DNA of 64,000 nt, from positions 47,834,722 through 47,898,721 of the forward strand of contig NC_056000.1 of NCBI RefSeq assembly GCF_018446385.1, in the 5' to 3' direction. Below are positions 35,553 to 47,483 of this stretch, piece by piece. The stretch comes from Zingiber officinale. Lineage: Eukaryota > Streptophyta > Magnoliopsida > Zingiberales > Zingiberaceae. Made by a program: the position numbers and the translations under genes. Each line of letters starts with the position of its first letter. The first letter of the stretch is position 1. Under the pieces are notes generated by a model. That model ran no database searches. It was not told where the DNA came from and saw nothing but the letters and a program-made list of their open reading frames with translations.

Positions 35553-36400
35553 TCTTGTCGAAACTTCATCCTCGAAGTTTATCCTCCTTCGAGCACCCAA
35601 ACCCTCTTTGGGCGCCTGGACTATTGACGTGGGTTCGGCCAGTTGTCGCGCTCCAACTCATCTTCTGGATCAATTTTTTGGTCCGGGAGCCTGTACCGAC
35701 TCTGGGAGCTCAAATCGCCTAGGCGCTCGAATCACCCGGTGCCTGGCTAGGCACCCGTCCGAGCAAAGCTGGTCCAGGCGCCCAGATCCCTTCCGGGCAC
35801 TCGGACAACTCTTTTTTAACATCTTCTTTCCTATAAAAAAGAGTTAGTCCAGGTAACCAAAATATATTTATCCTGTAAAATAAAATTAGCACAATACAAT
35901 AAGGTAGTAGTCGTAATTAGATCCTATCTCCTCGAGACCAGAATCTAATTAAGATCTCAGCTTAGATTTCCCAAATGGACCTAAGCTGGACCGACGTAAA
36001 CTATTCTCTCAACTAGGAATATGTCCTCATTGGATCTCTCCTCTAGTTACTTACCTTTTACTTACCAACTGTAGTTGTTTGACTTGACTTTGACTTATCA
36101 GGTCTTTTTGCTAGTTGTCAAGTCCGCAAACCCAACTTGACTTTGGCTGATTGTCAGATCCCATGGACCCAACTGGACTTTTCGTCAGATATTGGATTAC
36201 TCCTTGACCTATCTAGACTTCGCACCAACTATCGGGTCCCACGAACCTAGCTGAATTTTAGCCTGGTGTCAGGTCGTTCAGACTCATCAACTCCTGCATA
36301 CTTTGTAAAATGATTTGATCACAAATACTCTAACTTTAATCCACTTGTCATTCATTAAAATTTGAGTTAGATCATAGTGTAAAATTGCACCAATAAGGTG

Positions 36401-36770
36401 ATCAATTGAGACAGAGCCCAATTGATCAGTTGATCAATTGGGAGAGTGTTGCGAACAAAGGTGGCCCAATCTATCAGATGATCAATTGGGGCTACACCAG
36501 CTGATTGATTGGTAGACATTCTCGCAAGCATAAAAAGGTTCCAATCGATCGATTGATTGATTGGGTTAGGTTTTCTCACGAGATCGCAAGGTAGTCGGAA
36601 TCGATTCTGGGTCTTCTGCGAGAGCACAAAGATCCTCTGAATCGATTAGTTGATTGATTGAAGCCTCCCTAATCGATTCTATTTAGATATGACCATTATG
36701 CAGGTTACAAGTTTTGAACAGTTGTGATCACTGGGATCTGACGTGGTAATCGATTGGGAGTAGATCCAAT
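36401..36770. repeat. GATCAATTGG/GATCGATTGG palindrome cluster, 5' LTR of A
   Basis: Repeated half-sites of the CCAATCGATC...GATCGATTGG type, often as near-palindromes of about 20 bp, lie just upstream of a TATA-like box (GATATAAAG, about 36795). The matching cluster in the 3' LTR is at 50755-51085, before a similar box at about 51170. Confidence 0.8.
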
Positions 36771-37257
36771 CAATTGGGAGCCCTAAAAGTGCAGATATAA
36801 AGACCATAACAAGTTCAAAATGCAACTTCTCTTTTTTGTAACACTTCACTATTCTTCTCCACCATTGTCACTGATTCTTGATGCTTCTTGGAGACAAGTG
36901 TTACTGTACTTCCAAGGTTTAAGAGGTGATTATAAGCTACAAGAGATCAAATGATAAGAGGTTTTATTATATATGTGTACATTTACTTCTTATTTGGAGT
37001 TATATTCTTCTATGAGCTTGTAAGAGGTTTTTCCACCTCTTGATTGTTCCGAGAATGAGTGTTTTCATAGTGGAGAGTGTGCTCAAGTGTGGATCCATAG
37101 ATTAGTCACCTTATCTCGAGGTGAATACCAAGTAAATCATGTGTATCAGCATTGGAGGAGTTTGCTTTATGTTTTTCGCTGTAAATCATCATCAATGAAG
37201 CGAGACGAGCTATTTCCCCCCCCCCCCCCCCCCCTCTATCTCCGGAGTGTCCCAACA

Positions 37258-40200
37258 AGTGGTATAAGAGTGAGAGTGCTCTTCATCGGACTCATCGTCG
37301 GAAAGGACAAAGAGTTAGGGAAAGAAGAAGAAGTTGAAGTTCCAATTTCAATAAAGTCAAATACTTCATCAACAAACTCAACTTCAAGATGGATTTCTAA
37401 GATGAACTTGGATTTGATACACGAGCCCCTCCACCGTACGGATTCCATCTTTGGAAATCAAGGATTGAAAATTTCTTCATAATAGAGATAGAGCAATGGT
37501 TTACTCTAATAGAAGGATTTGAAACTTCAAGGAATAGCAAAGGCAAAATCATCAATAAAAGCAAATGGAGCAAGGAGCAAAACTAAAAATGTGAGGTCAA
37601 TGACAAAGTGACTAAACTATTGGTCAATTTATTGCCTAGTAATATCTTGAGCAAGATAGGAGAATATGAAGATACCAAGGAGCTTTGAAGTAAGTTGGTA
37701 AAGATTCATGAAGATCCCTCCACTATGTCAAATCAAGAAGAATCTAAAGAGGGAACCTCATTGAATCATGAAGAAGAAGATTTGGAGGTTGAGAGATGCT
37801 CATCTTCCAAAGGAGAAGAAATTGAAGAAGATCCATCCTTAAGAGATCACAAAGACAAAGACAAAGACAAAGACAAAGACAAAGGGAGATACTCTTTGTT
37901 TCACATAGATGATGATTCGGAGGTTGAGAGATGCTCAACATCCGAGGATGAAGATGAAGAGGAATTCATCTTAAGGATTGAGGGGGAGCGTTAATCCTTG
38001 TCACTGAATCAAGAAGAAGCCTCCACATCTAGATCAAAAGAAGAATCATGTGTCACCCCTACAAACAAAGAAAGTATAATAATTTTATTTATAAATAATA
38101 AAATTCATATTATTTGCTCTTTTTTTATAATAAAAACACATTATTTGCTTTGGGTGTAGGAAAAGTGGTCATTACAAAAGTAAGTGTTCGAAGTTGACCA
38201 AGAAGAAGGGTCAATTGACACCAAAGGGCAAGGGGAAGCCCAAGGAAGTCAATCCCATTGTACGAAAAGGCAAGGAACATATTGTGTGTTTCTTGTGCAA
38301 CTAAAAAGGGTATTATTGGAGTCAATGTCCTAAGAGGAAGAAACCGATCAAGGTCAAAGGAGGAAGTTCAAATCAAGGGAGAGCTCTCAAGAGCAAACCC
38401 AAGGTATCATTTATTGATTCAATTCCTTTGAGCCATGAAAAAAAGCATGCTAAGTCTAATCTCTATCATTTTAATACTATTTATCATGAAATATAAAGTA
38501 TGATAGAATTAAGAAAAATTATGCAGCATATCATACTAAGACTACCTCACCTAAGGTTAGGAAGGTAGATAACAATTTAGACAAAATATCTAAAGAAATT
38601 AAATATATGCCTAAGAAAAAGAAAACTCAAGGAATGAAAAATCAAAATTTGAGAACTTAAGGGAGGAGAATCAAGCCTTGACGTCAAGACTTGATAAATT
38701 AAAAAGGGCCCTTAAGAAAATGACAAATGGTGCCCAAGGGTCTAAGAATAAAAATTTAGGGATAGATAGACAAGAACTATCCAATGGTAGGGGGTTTTGG
38801 GATACAAACCTAAAGCCAAGAAGGTCACAAGGGAAGTTTTATATAGCTATGGGATTAATCCTAGGTTTAGTGGTCAAGTCAAGGTAACAAGGGAAATTAT
38901 CCCTAGAAGTAATCTTGAAAAGACCAATATGACTAAAGGCTTTTAAGAAGTTTACGAAACTCACTAAGAAGGTCACAAGAGAAGTTATCCCTAGAGTTGA
39001 CCTAAAGGAGTCTAGCATGACCAAAGCTTCTTAGGAAGGTAACTAGGGAAGTTATCCCTAGTGAGTATCTAACACACTCAAGGAGTACCAATAAATTTTG
39101 AGTTCCTAAGATTGTGTTCTCTACACCCTATATGGGTTTAGCTAATGTCAACTCCAATTGGAAGGGTAGTTAATCCAACCTTAATGAAGTTGACACTTAG
39201 AGGTATTTTCAAGGTCGTGTTAACTTTTGAAAATGTAGGTTCAAATGCTTACTCTTTTGGAAGAGTAAAATGTACCAACAATTTAAAAATTTGGACTTAA
39301 TTAAAATTGACACAAATAGGAAGAATAAAAGAAATGCAAAGTTGGGATTTTGACATTCCCTTGAGAGATAAGGGTAAACTTAGGTCGATTCTTTCAATTT
39401 AGCAAATAATTAGGGATACTTAGATAGATAATCTATGTATATTATTTATGCTAAATTACCATGATTGATTGCCCATCATATGCCATGATATCATATTTTG
39501 CATTCATATCATTATAAAAAATATCACATGTCATATCATACATATATCATGTAGTTATAGTATGTTTTCTTTTAAAATTATTTATTTTAATGTATGTCAT
39601 AAATCATCATGCATTATTTTAATTCCTTGCAATTAAGAACAATGACATTAGTTATCAAATGACTATAAGTTGACTTGTATATATTTTAGTGCATATTAGA
39701 TACAAGTGAGATGTTAGGAGAATGAACAAAACTCAAGATATTGATTTAGTAAATCTTTTTGAGTTTTAATCTCATCAAAACACATAGATTATGTATTATC
39801 CAATCATTAGGAAAGCTAGTGTATAAGTCATGTGCATTTAGCCTAAGAAACATGGTTGAAAATTGGCTTTAAAAATCATTTTAAAATGCTTTTGGAAAAC
39901 CTTGGTAAAGGTTATCTCTTGATAGTAATCACTATTGTATAGCTAGACACAAACTAAGAAGAAATATTGAAGTTTTTAATGGTTTCAAGTTTTGTGTCAA
40001 TCTTTAAAAATGGATGTATTTTTCTAGAAAAATATTTTTCCATGATAGTATATGACTTAAATAATGTCTATGCAAAATTTTGTGATTTTTGGAAAATCGC
40101 AGAATTATTTAAGCATTTATAAAATTTGGCTAAAAGTTGATTTTAAAAAAAAATAGAAATCCAGTTGATCCATTGGGGGAGTTCAATCGATTGGTCGATT

Positions 40201-41094
40201 GATTTAACTAGGCTTCATGTGAGTAGAAGCTTGCAGAATCAATCGGGTGATCAATTGACCCCTGCCTAGATTGGTCAGTTGATCGATTCAAATGCTTTTC
40301 TGTGAACACAACCTTGCTGAATCAATCAGTTGATCAATTGAAAGACTTCAATCGATTGAGTCTCAATTTCAATCGATTGGAAAAGTTGATTTTGGATGTG
40401 TTATTTGATTTCAGTCCATTAAGCCATGTTTAGCTGTGTTAACCATCTCTAACTCTAAGAAATTCATTTATGAACATTTAAGGATAATTTTCTTGATGAA
40501 AACAAGAATGGAATGGTTAAGGAGACTCATTTGAAGTTTAGGATGATGTTTAGTTTTAAAGTCGGATTTTAAACCTAAAAACTTCAAATTTTGGGTTCCT
40601 AAAGGTTTAGAAATTCTAAATCATTGTTGGTGCAATGACAAAAGTTTGTAGTATGTTTTGAGGGGGAACTACTCCTTGAAGCCATGATTTTGATTTATTC
40701 CAAAATAATGAAACAATGGAAGGTTGGAAACCTTCATTATGATGAATACTCAACGTTGAGCATTGGAAAACAATGGAAGATTGGATATTTTCATTGTGGA
40801 GTGTGAATGCTCTATGATAGTTTAATGCTCAAGGGTGAGCATTAGAGGTAAAGAAGGGTATGAGACTTTTATTGTGATGTGTGAACAACAAGTGAGGTTG
40901 TAAATAATATATGGATAACTCTTTAGGAGAATGTAGGGTTTAAATTAGGCCTTCATTATCCAAAATGATAAATTACCCTCTTGGAAAGGGGCAGAATGAA
41001 GAAAACTCTCATTTATACTTTGGCATGAAGAAAAGTTGAGGCTATGAGATTAGCTTAACTTAAACATATTGTCAAACATCAAAAAGGGAGAGAT
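37258..41094 (+). mobile_element. Internal region of element A, gag-like only
   Basis: From about 37390 to 38400 the plus strand resembles the gag of a plant Copia lineage: a basic N-terminal domain, an acidic stretch rich in Glu and Ser with a short Lys-Asp run encoded by a (GACAAA)n tract at about 37850-37880, and CCHC zinc-knuckle-like cysteines at about 38150 and 38290. The reading is broken in several places. From about 39060 to the purine tract before 41095 I see nothing coding. No polymerase region fits in the space. Confidence 0.7.
40150..40400. repeat. Extra copy of the GATCGATTGG-type cluster inside element A
   Basis: The same CAATCGATTGG / GTTGATCGATT motifs that mark the LTR of A recur here in the non-coding 3' half of its internal region, outside any LTR boundary that I can define. 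Confidence 0.6.
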
Positions 41095-41720
41095 TATTGG
41101 TGCACTTTCCCTTGGGTTAAGGTTGACCAAGTTGACTAAGATTGAGTTGGCTCAAGCTTAAGTCTTGATATTTGAGTTTCAATGTTTGACAGTATATAGA
41201 TATTGTAGGTGTAATTGTCCATATAAGAGATTGGCGGTCAAAGGTTGACTAAAAGAGGTAAGTAGGTCAAGGTTGACCAAATACTTGATTGAAAGTCCTA
41301 ACTGGAGGTTAGGCAAGAATAAGCCCAACGGGAAGGTAGCAGATGGGAAAAGTCCTAATGAGTGAAGCTAGGTAAAAAGTCCTAGTGAGTGAAGTTAGAC
41401 AGTGAGAAAGTCCTGGTGAGTGAAGCCGTGTAGTTGGGAAGTCCTAGTGAGTGAAACTAGACAGTGAAAAAGTTCTAGTGAGTAAAGTCAGACAGTTGGG
41501 AAGTCCTAGTGAGTGAAGCTAAGCAGTAAAGAAGTTCTGGTGAGTGAAATCAGACAATAGAAATCTAGGTCGGTCAAGGTTAACTAAACATCTGATGAGT
41601 AGAAGTTAAAGTGGGTTATAATGACCGGACATTTAGCACGAGGCGATAAGTCCAAGTGGGTTAAATGGTTGACCGAATACTTAGTAACGAAGTCCTAGCA
41701 GGTCAAGGTAGACTATATGC

Positions 41721-42981
41721 TGTTGGACCGAAAAGCGCTAAAGGGGGGGGTGAATAGCGCTCGCGGCTATTTCGTTCGTTTCGGAATCGTAAAAGCAGTC
41801 GAGTAAATAAACGTAGCAGAATGAAAACAAACACACAAATACAAGGGATTTACTTCGTTCGGAGCCTGTAGCGACTCCTACTCGAAGGCCCGCGATCCTT
41901 GATCGCTTTCCGTGGGCAACAACTATAAGCATGAAATTATTACAAGCTAAATACAATTTAAAACAGAAATTAAAAATACCAACGACACTTAGGAAATATC
42001 AGATTTGGAGCTCCGGGTCATCGGGAAGTATTCGCAACACTTCTGGGTCGTCTCGTTGACAGCACGTTAAAGAAAGGTTGCTTAGAGGAAGTTATCTCGA
42101 GTTGCTGGTCGAGTGCTGCTTTTATACAGTGCTCAAGGCGCCTTGAAAGTCATCCAAGGCGCCTCCAGGAGGGCCGAGTCGCCCGCGTGGATCAAGCCTG
42201 AACTGGTCGTGACTTATCCCTTCAAGGCGCCTTCTGTGCTCTCCAAGGCGCCTTCATCCACCAGTCCAAGGCGCCTTGAGCTTCCTTCAAGGCGCCTCCA
42301 AGCTTGCTTCGTGGGCAGCTCAGCTTTGCATCCGAGGCGCCTCCAAGCTCCATGGAGGCGCCTTGGACACTGTTCATCCGAGGCTAAGTTGTGCTTCTTT
42401 GGTCCTGCAAAAAGTGTTAGTCCCAAACACATACCTTGCAAAACAAAGTTAGCACAAAATAATATAGATATGATAATAGAATATGATGACAGTCTCCAGA
42501 CTGTCCGGGTCTGAGTTCAGATTTCCGACCGGAAACCCTAGGTCGACCCGACGCCTACTACTCCCTCTACGGGGAACACGTCCTCACCTACTCCACTCAG
42601 GAGATTTACCTATTGCCAGTGCGATCCTCCAGATCGACTGGACTTTTGCTCGGTGCTCGATGCTTCCGGACTTTCTGCTGGACTTCTGCTTCCCGGCTGG
42701 TCCAGTCTTTCACCTGGTTCGCGATACCAGGACTTTCCACCTAGGGTTACCCCCTAGGACTTTTGCTTGAAGCAATCGACCTACCAAGACTTTCCGCATA
42801 GAGTTACCACCCCCTATGACCTAGGGTTACTACCCCCTAGGGTTTTCACTTGCCTAACCACAGCTAGAACTTTTCCTGAAACACTTAAACAGACTTGTTA
42901 GATCACAACATAACCTTAACTTTGAATCCTTTGCCATTATCAAAACTTAGGTTCGATCGTCGGATGCTTCCCGCACCAACA
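41721..42981 (-). repeat. 3' LTR of element C
   Basis: This is 1261 bp. It carries a minus-strand TATA box (TATAAAAGCAGC, complement of about 42115-42126) and, upstream of it in element sense, a cluster of GGCGCC-centred palindromes such as CAAGGCGCCTTG at about 42127-42365. Confidence 0.92.
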
Positions 42982-44571
42982 ATCTCCCCCTTTTTTATTA
43001 TGACAACCCAAATTCAAAGTTAAGTAAAACAAATGCATAAATATATTTAAAAGGTTTAAGTGAGCAAGCTTAAGTATATAAATTCAAATACAAGCATAAC
43101 TTAAGCTAACACTTAAACTTTGTGAAGCTCCCCCTTAATACAGGGTTTTCTTTTTGAATCAGACTTTTACTTTTGAATTTCCTACTCTCCCCCTTTGCCA
43201 TTTATCAAAAAATAAGCCAGTTGAAAGCAAGTTTTAAGTTTTCTTAGAAAACAGATTAGGCTTTGAAAGATGTTTGTGTAACACTTAGCTTATAATTAAA
43301 TTTTACTGTAAAAACTGTTAGCTAAGTGAGATAAAGGACTTAAATGGTAAGTTTAAAAAGCTAATATATGATTGACTTCTTTGTTTTTTTGAAAAATACT
43401 TAGCTAAAAAAATTTGGAGCAAAAAAAATCTGTTAAATATTGTTCTTTGAAAAATATTGTTCTTTAAAAATCTATTAGAAGAAAAACTTAGCTAGTTTTT
43501 AAAGAATTTTTGGAGCCAAAAAAAAATTTGAAGTTACTTAGCAGAAATATTTTGAAAGCAATGAGTTAAATATTGCAAGGATATGCTTTTTAATACTTTT
43601 AGCTAAGTAAAGAATGAATCTTAGAGGTAACTTAGAAAAATATTTTAGCAAAAATTTATAAAGTTAGATTTCAAGGTTGGCTAAGTTTGAGAAAGTTAGA
43701 AAGTTGCTATATGAAACATTTAGCTAAGCCTTTTACAAACATTGAATTTTGAAAATGTAGCTTCAGTTTAAAAAGGTACTTAGCTTAACTAAAAAAATTA
43801 AATTTTGAACAAATAGGAGTAAGAACTTGTTAAGTGAATTTTTAGGATGAAGAGAGAGTAACTAGATATTTAATTTAGGTTATTTATTCAAATTTAGTTG
43901 GTCCTTAAGTCCAAGCATGAGTCAAGTTAAATAGTTATTAACTTATTCAAATTATTTTGATCAGGTATCAGAGCCCTAAAGTACAAGCATGCTCAATCTT
44001 AAAATCTCCATTTCCTTCACCAACTGTCTAACCTTTAGTTACTTGCTGATTGCCTAGAGGGCAGCAGCTTTCACTCGGTTAGTCAAGTTAAGTCTTTTGG
44101 TTCAGTTAGATTTGACTAAGGCTGGATGACTTAAACTAATTACTGTTAATAAAGTATTTAACGCTCAGACTCATAATGATGCACAGATATAAGCATACTG
44201 GAGTCCAGGCTGTACCCTATACATCTCACGTCGTTCTATGTATTTCAAACACAAGCAAGGTATACCTAGGTGTTTGTGAGATGCTCTGGCTTAAATCTAG
44301 GGGAACATGATTTCTAGGGTAGAGCATAAACTAAGTCCAACTTTTGAAAATTCTAAGAAAATCGGATTTTAAAACTAATATTTTCCTAGAATTTAAAAGG
44401 TAAGGAAAAAAAATTGTAGGAAACTGATTAAAAAAAACTATTCTACCCAACACATTCTATTTCAGTAAACAACTAAAAACTAATAAACATGAGTAAGTAG
44501 AAGTCAACCAAATACTAATACAGTCTGAGAAGACAAATAGGTGTCTGTCCAAAATACATCAAGTAATAGTC

Positions 44572-45864
44572 TCAGAAGGCAGGATCATCAAGAGCGGGAT
44601 CATCAGCTGGAGGGTCGTCAGTTGGAGGTGGTGCAAGATGCTGCTCGGGTGCTGGCTGAGGCTGTCCCTGGCGTCGTGTCTCACCTCGAAGAGATGCGAA
44701 CCCTGCAGCTATCTCGGATCGGAGAGATCGAAGGAAGCGATGGCTATCTAGCACAGCCTGTCGCGTCTGAATGGACTGGATCTTGAGCCGAGTAAGTCTA
44801 TCCTCGACGGAAGGAGAGGCCGAAGTCAAGGGACCGACGGATGTGGAGGGTCCGGCAGAGGTGGAAGGATCTGCGAAAAAGTCCTCTGCCAGGAAGTCGG
44901 GCCACTCCTCACCCTCACCTGGTACATCCTCGGCCTCTGGAGCACCAGGAGCAGCGACTGGCGGTGGTCGGCCCTTCCAGGCCAGAATCCCCTCGGCAGT
45001 GACCTCTGCACCCGCTAATCTAAGACTACGCTGACCTGACTCATCATAAATGGTAAGTGGGATAAGTGCCCCTCTGGTAATGTCTATCTTAGAGCCGGAG
45101 AATATCTGTGTCAGGATATGGCAGTAGGGCATATGAATCACTCCAGTCGTGACTGTACTAGATGCCTGAATGATGTTATGAAACATATGCAGTGCAATGT
45201 CTATATCTAGGCGCTGGCTAAGGGAGTACAAAAAGAACGAGTAGGATGGTCGCATCTTCGAGACGTCTCGAGATGTGATGGGTAGGATGCATGCTGTCAG
45301 GACTTTGTACATAACATAGTCCTGAACTCGAAGAAGAGTAGACCTGAACTCAGTCAGGCCAAAGAGTCTCTCCTCCCTAAAAAAATACATGTAGATGTCA
45401 TCTAAGGTAATGTGGGAATAGGGATCACCGAAAGGTAGCTCCCTACTCGGGTAACACAAAAATGTACACTGGGACTCCCTAAGCTCTAAGCTAGTGCGAA
45501 ACAGGGAGGGAGTAAACTGAAGGCCAGTGCCACCAACTCTGGTGGAATAGGTGCTATCATCAACCTTTTCAAGGTTATGATAGAACTGGGCACACAGGTC
45601 TTGATTCACTGTAGTGGTGCAGTCAACTAGTTTATCTAGATGATAGTAGTCTATCATCTGGATTGCGGGTAGACAAAATTGGGATAAAAATTCCCTACCA
45701 ATATATCTAGGTTTAATGGACTCAAAGGTGAACCTAACAAAATCTATCCTATGTTGCTCCGAGGGGAATCTAGGGTTCGTGGAAGGGGCCCTAGCTGGTG
45801 TAGGATCCACAATGCGACGATTCCTATTTTTGACATTACACAAGAAAAATAGCAAAACTAGCAC
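44572..45864 (-). mobile_element. Second ORF of element C, plant-transposon-protein-like (430 aa)
   Basis: This long open frame lies downstream of gag on the same strand. The first 270 residues (RFPSEQHRIDFVRFTFESI, then HNLEKVDDSTYSTRVGGTGL) recall the domain annotated in plants as putative plant transposon protein (Transposase_32-like). That protein is common in plant LTR elements and its function is unknown. The last 160 residues are Pro/Asp/Glu-rich with a short helical segment (DRLTRLKIQSIQTRQAVL). It has no polymerase, protease or integrase motif. The family call is from memory of the pattern and is moderate. Confidence 0.55.
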
Positions 45865-46309
45865 GAAATTTATGTAATAGATAATTGAGAAGAGTTTAGA
45901 GTATACCTAGGAGGCATTGCTAAGATTAAAGGAGGAAGTGATGGGTTGAAGGCGCCTTGGTTGGGGAGAAATCACACGAGAACTTCGTGTTGAGTTTCGG
46001 CAGTAAACGAACAGAAGAAGCCTTCTGTTCGTGGCAAAATCGCGGAATGAAGGCGCCTTAAAGGCTCCTTTGGAGGCGCCTTCTTGATGATCCGAGGCGC
46101 CTTAATCAGGTCGGCGGGAGATTTCCCACCGCTGTTGAGGGCGCCTCCCTTGTGTGGGAGGCGCCTTTGTTCAGGCGCCACGTGTGCATTTTTTTTAATT
46201 AATTAATTAATTTATTTATTTATTTATCGTTGAAGAAGTTTATGATTAATTAAGTTTTGAGAGGTTATTAATTTCTATTAACTAGGTTTTTAGATTAAAT
46301 ATTAAAAGT

Positions 46310-46670
46310 TAATTTAATTTTTGAAAAATAATTTTAAGTTAATTAATTTTGAAAAATAATTTTAAGTTAATTAATTTTGAAGAATAATTTTAAGTTAATT
46401 AATTTTGAAAAATAATTTTAAGTTAATTAATTTGAAAAATGATTTTAAGTTAATTAATTTTGAAAAATAATTTTAAGTTAATTAATTTTGAAAAAATAAT
46501 TTTAAGTTAATTTATTTTGAAGAATAATTTTAAGTTAATTAATTTTGAAAAATAATTTTAAGTTAATTTATTTTGAAGAGTAATTTTAAGTTAAAAAATA
46601 ATTTTAAGTTAATTAATTTTGAAAACTAATTTTAAGTTAATTAATTTGAACAATAATTTTGATTACGAAT
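46310..46670. repeat. Tandem repeat of about 27 bp in the spacer of element C
   Basis: About thirteen copies of TTAAGTTAATTAATTTTGAA with AATAATTT between them run head to tail with few differences. A second AT-rich low-complexity tract (TTTAATTTTGAATTT-type) occupies 47200-47490, just after the gag end. Confidence 0.9.
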
Positions 46671-47483
46671 TTAGTTTTGAATTAATTTTAATTACTTAGT
46701 TATCTCACCTGATCTAAATTTTCAATCAGGGAATCCTATAATTTTATGAGATGAATTAGTTTCAATTTAAGAGTTTTGTTTAACTTTGTGTTAGATTTAG
46801 GTTTAGTTTTGGGTTCAACAAGCAGGCGTTCTTTGGATACACTTCTGGGCTATGGTGAGTCATAAGTACATCATTAAAGTAACCATGCCTTCGAGGTTTT
46901 CCAAATAGTTCTACCCATTGAACTTAGTACAAAACCTTGGTCTAACTGGTTAGGATCCATAAAGGGTAGCTTCGGTCAGTTCCACTTAGCCAAATGCACC
47001 AGGTCGAAGCCATATCTTCCTAGACATGTGATGACTAAGTTTCCCCAACGTACTATCATCCAATACTTCACCAGTACCATGGGTCAAGTTAAACCTACCC
47101 TATTTTAATCTAACCCTATTTACCCTGCTGGGTAGGTAAAGTACGGTTACCCAGTCGGGTAGTTTAGTTGGGGGTGCCAACTATTCTGGATCCTCCTTCT
47201 ATTTTTATTTGATTTAAGTTGAATTTTACTTTTAATTTTCAATTAATTTTGAATTTTTAATTAAATTTTTAATTTTTAATTTAATTTCAAATTTTTAATT
47301 GAATTTTGAATTTGAATTTTTAATTTTTAATTTAATTTTTAATTTTTAATTGAATTTTGAATTTTGAAATTTTAATTTAATTTCAAAATTTTAATTGAAT
47401 TTTTAATTTTTAATTAAATTTTGTATTTTGAATTTAATTTTGAATTTTGAATTTTTTATTTAATTTCGAATTGAATTTTGAAT

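Larger units (their letters stand above)
25680..36395 (-). mobile_element. Ty1/Copia retroelement B, inserted in the 5' LTR of element A
   Basis: Exact 5-bp target duplications AGGTG (25675-25679 and 36396-36400) flank terminal TATTGG...CACCAATA. The element reads on the minus strand. Its upstream LTR is 33516-36395 (itself carrying solo LTR D), followed by a tRNA-Met-type primer-binding site at about 33502-33514. Then come gag (about 32590-33250), a pre-integrase segment (about 31120-31300), integrase-like sequence (about 30150-30900) and reverse transcriptase (about 29180-29500). The other LTR, from 25680, matches only to about 26360 and is then replaced by remnant E. RNase H was not found. 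It is clearly broken, with many breaks, and is old. Confidence 0.85.

Noticed and set aside
42113-42514. Open frames of 95-133 codons in the two LTRs of element C
   Set aside because: They occur in both LTR copies, consist of the palindrome cluster, and show no protein family. LTR non-coding sequence explains them.
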